Shown: piece by piece, positions 1 through 5,080 of the stretch
Numbering within the stretch: position 1 is the stretch's first letter
How the letters are laid out: the number at the start of each line of letters is the position of its first letter
Assembly: GCA_964445305.1 (NCBI GenBank)
Contig: CAYUKK010000039.1
Coordinates: forward strand, 1-8,402
Source of the DNA: CAYUKK01 sp964445305
GTDB taxonomy: Bacteria > Acidobacteriota > Aminicenantia > Aminicenantales > UBA8522
Direction of reading: 5' to 3'
Length of the DNA stretch: 8,402 nucleotides
Program-made: the position numbers and the translations under genes
Notes under the pieces: generated by a model
Told to the model about the DNA's origin: nothing
What the model saw: only the letters and a program-made list of their open reading frames with translations
Database searches by the model: none

Positions 1-342
1 ATTGTTGGCCAAGAGTCCTGGAATAATCCAGCCCACAGCCCGAAGCTCTGGTGGGGCCGGAAATAAGGAGGGCACAACCCAGAGCCAGGCCTGAACTCCT
101 AAGCCACCAATGAGGAGCATAAGGACGAACCGACGTTGCCCGAAAAGAATGAAATACCGGGCCAAGAGCTTATAAACAAGAACGCTCAAGCAAGCGATGA
201 CCACAGTCACAAGGACCCGGAGAGGTTCATCCAGGGACAAAGCCAAAAAAGCAGGGACAATGATGCCACCGGGATAGAAACCGGTGATTTCTGCATAAAG
301 GAGAGCCACAACAATGCCGAAGAAGACGGTCTCAAATGGCAT
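1..342 (-). CDS. pgsC: Poly-gamma-glutamate synthase membrane subunit PgsC/CapC, C-terminus cut by window edge
   Basis: PgsC/CapC is the small polytopic inner-membrane partner of the PgsB ligase in poly-gamma-glutamate synthesis. The visible 114 codons, read by translating the minus strand, begin MPFETVFFGIVVALLYAEIT and continue with GFYPGGIIVPAFLAL. This matches the family pattern of an opening transmembrane helix, a T-G-x-x-P-G-G-hydrophobic-V-P motif and further hydrophobic helices. Near the left edge comes GWIIPGLLANN, equivalent to the conserved IIPGLIAN segment close to the C-terminus of Bacillus PgsC (about 149 residues), so perhaps 30-40 residues lie outside the window. The ATG at 342-340 is set by a good Shine-Dalgarno AAGGAG (354-349) with a 6-base spacer. 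The start lies inside the end of pgsB (11-base overlap), implying one mRNA and translational coupling. The family call is confident. Any further pgs gene (pgsA/capA) would lie beyond the left edge. Confidence 0.88.
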   Translation of the reverse strand, partial: MPFETVFFGIVVALLYAEITGFYPGGIIVPAFLALSLDEPLRVLVTVVIACLSVLVYKLLARYFILFGQRRFVLMLLIGGLGVQAWLWVVPSLFPAPPELRAVGWIIPGLLANN

Positions 343-1567
343 AGGGGTCTCCTTTTTCTTCCCAGAGCTCGACGAGCCTTGCTCCCAGGCCACCCATGTT
401 GCCCAACCCGAAAAGGATGGCGCCAGAGGGCTCGTCCGCCACTATCCTGGCCATGATTTGCTGGGGAGAAGTTGAACCAAAAAGAATGACTTTCTCGGCG
501 GCCCGAGCTAGCTTTTTCCATTGGAAGGAGCGAACATGGCCGCCGACGACATAGAGCTTTTCCAGAGCGAGCAGGAAGCCATCGGCGCAAGCTTCCATCC
601 ACTGCAGGGAACGGTCGCCGCGGTCCGGCCTCAGGTTGAGCACGCCGATTATCTTCTGGTGGACAGAGGCTAACCTTTTTTTGACATAGCTGAGGACGAT
701 GGTCGTTGATTCCGGCTCGTTAGCCGCAAAAGCGCTCACCAGAATCCACGGCGCGGGTGGATGACCAAGCTCCATGCGCCAAGCCTTGAGACCGCCAAAA
801 TCGGGCTTGGCCTTGCCGAATCCCCGCCAGGCTGTTTCTCTTGGCACGCCGAGAAAATCGGTCACGGCCAGAGCCAAACGCGTGTTTTCTTCCAGGCTCA
901 GCCAGAGATTCTTGCTCGAATCAAGATGGTCATTGACGCTCTTTTTTCTGGCCACGACAATCCTTGCTCCCATTCTGGCAGCGGTGGTTTCGATTTCAGG
1001 CCGGAGTTCTTCTTCGAGAAGGAAGACGGTGGCATGCGGAGGGATGGACGAAGAAAAGCTTTGGGTGATTTCCTGTTTCGACCGTCCTTGTTCCGGGCGA
1101 TGGTCGACGCGAACATTGGTCATAACGAGAAGATGGGGTTTGAGCAATCGGTGCGACTCAACCCGAAGACACTCGGGCTGGATGCTCATCATCTCGACAA
1201 CGAGAGAATCGACACCGAGCCGAGCACCTCTGGCCACGATTTTCTTCTGTTCCAGGACCGTCGGCCTTCCACTCCGTCTCACCTCTTCCTCCTGGCCATC
1301 GGGTAGAATGAGCACAGGCTTTGATCCCGTGGTCTTGGCCAGAACAGAAAAATGGGCTTCCCGGAGAGCTGCGGCCACGAGCCGGGTCACGGTGGATTTT
1401 CCCCGCGTTCCTGTCACGGCGATGCGCCATCGAATTCTCGCAGCCTGCCGGTTGAGAAACAGCCGCTCCAGGTAAAGGAAGACCATGACGAGAAAAAAAA
1501 GGAAAAAAACAAGAGACTCCACCACGGACCACTTTCTCCGGTCTAAGGGTTGAGGCCCAAATTCCAC
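332..1567 (-). CDS. pgsB: Poly-gamma-glutamate synthase ligase subunit PgsB/CapB (Mur-ligase family)
   Basis: PgsB/CapB is the ATP-dependent amide ligase that extends poly-gamma-glutamate through acyl-phosphate chemistry like that of MurC-F and folylpolyglutamate synthase. It works at the membrane with PgsC. The 411-residue product has an N-terminal membrane anchor (about residues 16-37, preceded by basic residues) and the P-loop TGTRGKSTVTRL (52-63), close to the GIRGKSTVTRL of Bacillus PgsB. Other family landmarks are KTTGS (78-82), VVEMMSIQPE (123-132), TNVRVDH (150-156), AFAANEPESTT (279-289), NLRPDRGDRSLQW (311-323) and FGLGNMGG (386-393). Length is close to the usual 390-410. The GTG at 1567 is chosen because AGGAGG (1581-1576) stands 8 bases upstream and the hydrophobic anchor follows directly. 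It overlaps pgsC downstream by 11 bases. No frameshift or missing key motif is seen. Misassignment to another Mur ligase is unlikely given the anchor and the pgsC partner. Confidence 0.93.
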   Translation of the reverse strand: MEFGPQPLDRRKWSVVESLVFFLFFLVMVFLYLERLFLNRQAARIRWRIAVTGTRGKSTVTRLVAAALREAHFSVLAKTTGSKPVLILPDGQEEEVRRSGRPTVLEQKKIVARGARLGVDSLVVEMMSIQPECLRVESHRLLKPHLLVMTNVRVDHRPEQGRSKQEITQSFSSSIPPHATVFLLEEELRPEIETTAARMGARIVVARKKSVNDHLDSSKNLWLSLEENTRLALAVTDFLGVPRETAWRGFGKAKPDFGGLKAWRMELGHPPAPWILVSAFAANEPESTTIVLSYVKKRLASVHQKIIGVLNLRPDRGDRSLQWMEACADGFLLALEKLYVVGGHVRSFQWKKLARAAEKVILFGSTSPQQIMARIVADEPSGAILFGLGNMGGLGARLVELWEEKGDPYAI

Positions 1568-1575
1568 GGGGCCGG

Positions 1576-1581
1576 CCTCCT
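1576..1581 (-). promoter_or_regulatory. Strong Shine-Dalgarno of pgsB (decides a GTG start)
   Basis: Read on the minus strand, AGGAGG is followed by the 8-base spacer CCGGCCCC and then GTG. This is a near-perfect anti-16S match at ideal spacing and is the main reason to accept GTG as the pgsB start. The hexamer TATAAT (1587-1582) touches it directly upstream. Confidence 0.75.
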
Positions 1582-1694
1582 ATTATATCGAAATGGCTCA
1601 AAATGGGCATCAACCTTTGTAATCCAAGATTGCGGATAGAATCACCCCTCTTTTGCACGAGCGCAAGCCGTTTCGCTTCCCGGACAGTTCCCAT

Positions 1695-1726
1695 CGGCAA
1701 TTTCGAGTTGTGAACCAGAGTTGCCG
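1695..1726. repeat. Inverted repeat CGGCAA...TTGCCG in the divergent region
   Basis: CGGCAA (1695-1700) and TTGCCG (1721-1726) are perfect 6-base arms around 20 bases, and the inner bases allow one further A-T pair and some G-T pairs. A third copy of the core, GGCAA (1738-1742), can pair with TTGCC (1721-1725) instead, so two mutually exclusive hairpins can be drawn. It could be an operator for a dimeric regulator or a structured leader, but arms this short also arise by chance. Confidence 0.25.
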
Positions 1727-1815
1727 GAATAGGAAATGGCAAGCGAAGATGGAAGCCTTCTTGGTGGATTTTGGGTGCCTGAATGCGGATTCCTAATTCC
1801 CATCACTTATGATAT

Positions 1816-1821
1816 TATAAT
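1816..1821 (+). promoter_or_regulatory. Possible -10 box (TATAAT) for the adaptor-permease-ATPase operon
   Basis: A perfect TATAAT lies in an A+T-rich patch with its last base 18 bases before the ATG at 1839. The positions expected for a -35 (around 1793-1798) read CTAATT, a poor match, so the call rests on the hexamer and its location only. If used, transcription would start near 1828 and give a leader of about 11 bases without a Shine-Dalgarno. Confidence 0.35.
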
Positions 1822-1838
1822 TACCTTTAAATTGAATC

Positions 1839-3053
1839 ATGAAAAAATCCAAGGGCTGGACAAAGAAAACTATTCCCCTTCTTTTCTTGGCTCTTGGGCT
1901 GGCCTTTTTTGTTACCCGCAATGCTCTTAAGAAAACAAAAGTGGACTTCTATGTCCTCAAGCCCATCACCATCAATTACACCGTCTTAGCCAATTGCACC
2001 GTCGACTACCCGAAACCCCTCGATATGACCTTCCTCGAGGAGGGAATCGTCCAGGTGGTCCAGGTAAGAGACGGAGATCACGTCAGGAAAGGTCAGGGAC
2101 TCATCCAGCTCGACGATTTCGAAGCCAAAAGGAACCTCACCATGGCCACCGACAGCTTGAAAGCTTCTCGCCTCAAGCTCAAGAACGCTCGCGAAGAAAT
2201 TCTTCCCAACCTCCAAGAGAAGCTCAAAGAGTACGAAGTCAACCTGGCCCAAGCCGAGCAGATGCTCCAGAGATACAGGAATATCGAGGCGGCCGGAGGT
2301 ATCTCCAAGGCAGAGCTGGAAAAAGCCGAAAAAGAATACCAGGTGGCTCTTTCTCAATACAATCAGCAGAAGCTCGAGGTCGAGAGCTTTTCGAAAAGTG
2401 GCCAGCTCGCCGACTTGGAAGCCCAGGTCTCGATTGCCCAGGCTCAATACGAGCTGGCTACGCGGCGACTGGAAAACACCCGGATCACCGCCCCCTTCGA
2501 TGGCCTCGTGCTCAAGGTCCATGTTCAGGTCGGCCAGAAAGTCAACCCCAACACCAAGGCTATTACTATCCTGGAGAACGCCAGCTGGCAACTCGTGCTC
2601 AATGTCGACCAGAGGGAGCTTCCTTTCCTTCGGGCCGGCTTGCCTGCCCAGGTCATGTTGGATGCGTATCCCGACAGGAAAATCAAGGGCCGTGTCGCCT
2701 ACGTCTGCACGGAGGTCGACAAAGAAAGGAACACCTGCGAACTCAGGGTTGAGATCGGAGACGATATTCCCATCGTCAAGTACGGTATGGCCGGCAAGGC
2801 CGAGATCCTGGCGGCAGAATTCAAAGACGTTCTTGCCCTCCCCTCCCGCTTTGTCAAGAAGAAGGCCGGGAAAAACTATGTCTGGCTGTGGGATGGAAAT
2901 CGTGCCCAGCTTCTCGATGTGAAGGTCAAAGAGCTGGGAGAACGCTGGGCTCTTGCCGAAAACATCCCCGCTCTAGCAGTGATATTGAACGCTGACCTTG
3001 ATATGTCCCCTGCAAAACTGAAGCCAGGCCAGGAAGTTCACCCATCCTGGTGA
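1839..3053 (+). CDS. Periplasmic adaptor (membrane-fusion protein, HlyD/MacA/DevB type) of an ABC exporter
   Basis: This 404-residue adaptor bridges an inner-membrane ABC transporter and an outer-membrane channel. Visible order: basic N-terminus, one transmembrane anchor (about 11-26), first half of a biotinyl-lipoyl domain (about 62-96, with VRDGDHVRKGQGLIQLDD), a long alpha-helical hairpin rich in A, E, K, L and Q (about 97-212), second lipoyl half TAPFDGLVLKVHVQVGQKV (217-235), a beta-barrel (about 246-330) and a membrane-proximal C-terminal domain. At the hairpin tip, R145-x3-I149-x6-S156 fits the R-x3-L-x6-S TolC-docking pattern known from AcrA and MacA. The start is firm because an in-frame TGA lies at 1833-1835, two codons upstream. 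No Shine-Dalgarno is visible. The permease gene follows after 12 bases. I see no lipobox, so the anchor is probably an uncleaved helix. The family call is confident, the substrate unknown. Confidence 0.9.
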   Translation: MKKSKGWTKKTIPLLFLALGLAFFVTRNALKKTKVDFYVLKPITINYTVLANCTVDYPKPLDMTFLEEGIVQVVQVRDGDHVRKGQGLIQLDDFEAKRNLTMATDSLKASRLKLKNAREEILPNLQEKLKEYEVNLAQAEQMLQRYRNIEAAGGISKAELEKAEKEYQVALSQYNQQKLEVESFSKSGQLADLEAQVSIAQAQYELATRRLENTRITAPFDGLVLKVHVQVGQKVNPNTKAITILENASWQLVLNVDQRELPFLRAGLPAQVMLDAYPDRKIKGRVAYVCTEVDKERNTCELRVEIGDDIPIVKYGMAGKAEILAAEFKDVLALPSRFVKKKAGKNYVWLWDGNRAQLLDVKVKELGERWALAENIPALAVILNADLDMSPAKLKPGQEVHPSW

Positions 3054-3065
3054 AGATGGGATAAG

Positions 3066-4274
3066 ATGTTTTTCCGACCCTACGAGGTTCACATCGCTTT
3101 CCGATGGCTGGTCAAAGGCAGGGCCCAATCCGTCCTCTTGTTTTGCGGGATTGCCATGGGGGTGGCTGTCCAGTTTTTCCTGTCCTCCCTCATCGGGGGG
3201 CTCCAGCTCAGCCTCATCGAAAGAACTATCGGCTCCGCACCCCACGTTTATGTTCTCCCCGCTGATTCAATTCCTGTAAGCTTCCTATCCGGGGACAGCC
3301 AGGCTGTCGATTTCAGGAAGGTCCCCCCGACAGAAAGTCGAGAAATCCTCTCTTGGCAGCCCTATCTTGATTATTTGAAAAAAATTCCTGACGTTAAAGC
3401 CGTATGCCCTGTGGCAAGCGGACAGGCGTTCATCGAGCGCGGAGGTCTTTCCCTGACAGTAACGGTCAAGGGCATTCTCCCTGAAGAAGGCGCCAGCATC
3501 TACAATTTTGAAAGAAACCTCAAGTCCGGGAAGCTCGACCTCGTCGGCGATTCGACCATCCTGGGAATGACCATCGCCGAGAAGCTCCAGCTCTCCATCG
3601 GGGATAGGTTTTTCATCCGCAATAGCCTGGGGGTGGGCGATTTCTTTACCGTTGGGGGGATGATCGACCTCGGTTCTGTTCAAGCCAATGCCCTCGTCTT
3701 CATGTCCTTAGACAGGGCGAGAAGCTTTCTCTCGCTGCGCGGCATTACCTCTCTTGAAGTCAAGGTTGAAGACGTTTTTGAATCGGAAGCCCTGGCCAGG
3801 AAGGTCGAGCCCGAGTTCTCTCGCGTTAAACTCGAATCATGGCAAGCCCGCAACGCCGAGCTCTTGACCGCACTTCGGTCGCAGAGCGGCTCCTCAGCCG
3901 TCATCCAGTTCTTCGTCCTTTTCGCCATCTCGCTCGGGATCGCCAGTGTGCTTGGCATCGCCGCAGTCCAGAAATCACGGCAGCTGGGTATACTCAAAGC
4001 CATGGGCGTTGACAATCGAGGCGCTGCCCGAATCTTTCTGGTCCAGGGTCTTTCGCTTGGGATAGGGGGTTCGACCCTGGGAATCGCCCTTGGTTACGCT
4101 ATAGGAAAAGTTTTTCTTGAGTTCTTCGGGCCGGGGACGTTTGGTCTTCAGCTCCGCGTCCCCAATTTCATCCTCCCCGCCGTCCTCGCCATCATCGGAT
4201 CGGCCATCGCCTCAACGATCCCGGCCCGACGGGCCTCCAAACTCTCGCCGATCGAGGTCATCAGGAATGGATGA
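3066..4274 (+). CDS. ABC transporter permease, FtsX/MacB-LolCE/DevC type
   Basis: This is the 402-residue inner-membrane subunit of a type VII (MacB-like, mechanotransmission) ABC system. It has the four-helix FtsX-type layout: one transmembrane helix near the N-terminus (about 21-44), a large periplasmic domain (about 45-275, MacB_PCD-like), then three helices (about 277-300, 325-350, 366-386). QKSRQLGILKAMGVDNRGAA (302-321) is the cytoplasmic coupling segment that contacts the ATPase. The C-terminal PARRASKLSPIEVIRNG (386-402) matches the PARRAARLxPxEALR ending of the family. There is no fused ATPase, unlike true MacB, so the arrangement resembles DevC or LolC/E. LolC/E systems normally lack a dedicated adaptor gene, which favours a DevC-like exporter. 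The first methionine is chosen because it precedes helix 1 by a usual distance; the ribosome site is weak. The stop overlaps the ATPase start by 8 bases. Confidence 0.88.
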   Translation: MFFRPYEVHIAFRWLVKGRAQSVLLFCGIAMGVAVQFFLSSLIGGLQLSLIERTIGSAPHVYVLPADSIPVSFLSGDSQAVDFRKVPPTESREILSWQPYLDYLKKIPDVKAVCPVASGQAFIERGGLSLTVTVKGILPEEGASIYNFERNLKSGKLDLVGDSTILGMTIAEKLQLSIGDRFFIRNSLGVGDFFTVGGMIDLGSVQANALVFMSLDRARSFLSLRGITSLEVKVEDVFESEALARKVEPEFSRVKLESWQARNAELLTALRSQSGSSAVIQFFVLFAISLGIASVLGIAAVQKSRQLGILKAMGVDNRGAARIFLVQGLSLGIGGSTLGIALGYAIGKVFLEFFGPGTFGLQLRVPNFILPAVLAIIGSAIASTIPARRASKLSPIEVIRNG

Positions 4275-5010
4275 AATGATCGTCCTCAAGAACCTGACCA
4301 AGTCATTTGGCGAGGTCATCAAGACGGAAGTTCTCCACGACATCAGCGTGGCCCTCCAAAGAGGCACCATGACAGCCATCGTCGGACCCTCGGGGTCGGG
4401 CAAGACGACACTCCTCAACATCATCAGTTTGCTCGACAGCCCCTCCTCGGGCACGCTGATCATCGATGGGCAGGACTTTTCGGCCGGCGATATCGATAGG
4501 TATGCAAAATACAGGAATGCCCACATCGGCTTTATCTTTCAATTCCATTATCTGCTCCCCGAATTCACAGCTCTGGAGAACATCCTTATCCCTTACTGGA
4601 TCCAATCGGGCCGACCGCCGGTCCATGTTGTCCAAAGGGCCCTCCAGCTGATGAAGGAGATCGATATCCTCCCCATCAGAGACAAGTATCCCCACCAGAT
4701 ATCGGGCGGTGAACAACAGCGGGTCGCCGTTGCTCGCGCCCTTGTCCACGAGCCCAAGATGGTCTTCGCCGACGAGCCTACGGGCAACCTCGACCGGGAG
4801 ACGGGTTTCGCCGTTCTCGAGGTCATGACGCGGATGGTCAGGGAACTCGGGACCACCCTCATCCTCGTCACCCACGACAGAGAAATCGCTCTGCGGGCCG
4901 AGAGAATCCTCGAACTTGTTGACGGCCGCATCTGCAAGTCCTTCCTGGTCAAGGAAGTCGGGGAAGAGAAAACGCGCCAACTTCTTGAGGACAGAAGCTG
5001 TCTGCTCTGA
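4267..5010 (+). CDS. ABC transporter ATP-binding protein, LolD/MacB/DevA type
   Basis: This 247-residue cytoplasmic ATPase powers the permease encoded just upstream. All nucleotide-binding motifs are intact: Walker A GPSGSGKTT (39-47), Q-loop FIFQFHYLLPE, signature ISGGEQQRVAVARAL (a LolD-like SGGE variant), Walker B MVFADEP followed by TGNLD, and H-loop LILVTHD. The TGNLD after Walker B and the FQFHYLLPEFTALEN stretch are typical of the LolD/MacB/FtsE-like branch. The frame is open back to 4117, but that part is an alternate-frame reading of the permease C-terminus. The ATG at 4267 gives the standard beginning MDEMIVLKNLTKSF and has GAGG at 4254-4257. The ATG at 4276, with AGGA 9 bases upstream, is a possible alternative. 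The 8-base overlap with the permease suggests translational coupling. The substrate cannot be read from the ATPase. Confidence 0.93.
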   Translation: MDEMIVLKNLTKSFGEVIKTEVLHDISVALQRGTMTAIVGPSGSGKTTLLNIISLLDSPSSGTLIIDGQDFSAGDIDRYAKYRNAHIGFIFQFHYLLPEFTALENILIPYWIQSGRPPVHVVQRALQLMKEIDILPIRDKYPHQISGGEQQRVAVARALVHEPKMVFADEPTGNLDRETGFAVLEVMTRMVRELGTTLILVTHDREIALRAERILELVDGRICKSFLVKEVGEEKTRQLLEDRSCLL

Positions 5011-5055
5011 GTCGAGCTCAATGAGCCGACGAGGCTCGCCCCGCAGGCCGGGGCG
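5011..5055. terminator. Two adjacent hairpins in the convergent spacer, possible bidirectional terminator
   Basis: Immediately after the ATPase stop, GTCG-A-GCTC / GAGC-CGAC (5011-5030) forms an 8-pair stem with one bulged A and an AAT loop. Then CGCCCCG (5037-5043) and CGGGGCG (5049-5055) form a 7-pair all-GC stem with loop CAGGC. Neither is followed by a T-run on either strand, so classical intrinsic termination is not supported. The position between two converging genes 70 bases apart is the main argument for a role in transcript ends. Confidence 0.35.
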
Positions 5056-5080
5056 GAGGGGCGGCCTGGACCCCGCTCAC

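Larger units (their letters stand above)
1568..1838. other. Divergent intergenic region between pgsB and the ABC-exporter operon
   Basis: These 271 bases separate outward-facing genes and should hold both promoters. No convincing protein or RNA gene is visible. The right end (about 1785-1838) is clearly more A+T-rich than the coding DNA around it. A TATAAT hexamer sits close to each start: 1587-1582 on the minus strand and 1816-1821 on the plus strand. Neither has a good -35 at 16-18 bases. The middle contains an inverted repeat (CGGCAA / TTGCCG). A reading frame on the minus strand enters pgsB out of frame here and is regarded as chance. Confidence 0.7.

Noticed and set aside
1158..1742. Minus-strand frame of 194 codons spanning part of the divergent region and pgsB in another frame
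   Set aside because: It could have meant a frameshifted longer pgsB, but pgsB is complete with its own strong ribosome site and anchor, and the extra part resembles no known protein.
1736..1930. Possible 64-codon gene starting in the divergent region
   Set aside because: It overlaps the adaptor N-terminus in another frame, AGGA is almost touching its ATG, and its sequence has no family resemblance.
4117..4266. 50-codon N-terminal extension of the ATPase
   Set aside because: This stretch encodes the conserved last helix and C-terminus of the permease in another frame, and the extension is Ser/Arg/Pro-rich, unlike any ABC ATPase.
5058..5074. GGGG...CCCC pairing beside the GC hairpin as a third terminator stem
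   Set aside because: Only about four pairs with a long loop, which is not better than chance in G+C-rich sequence.
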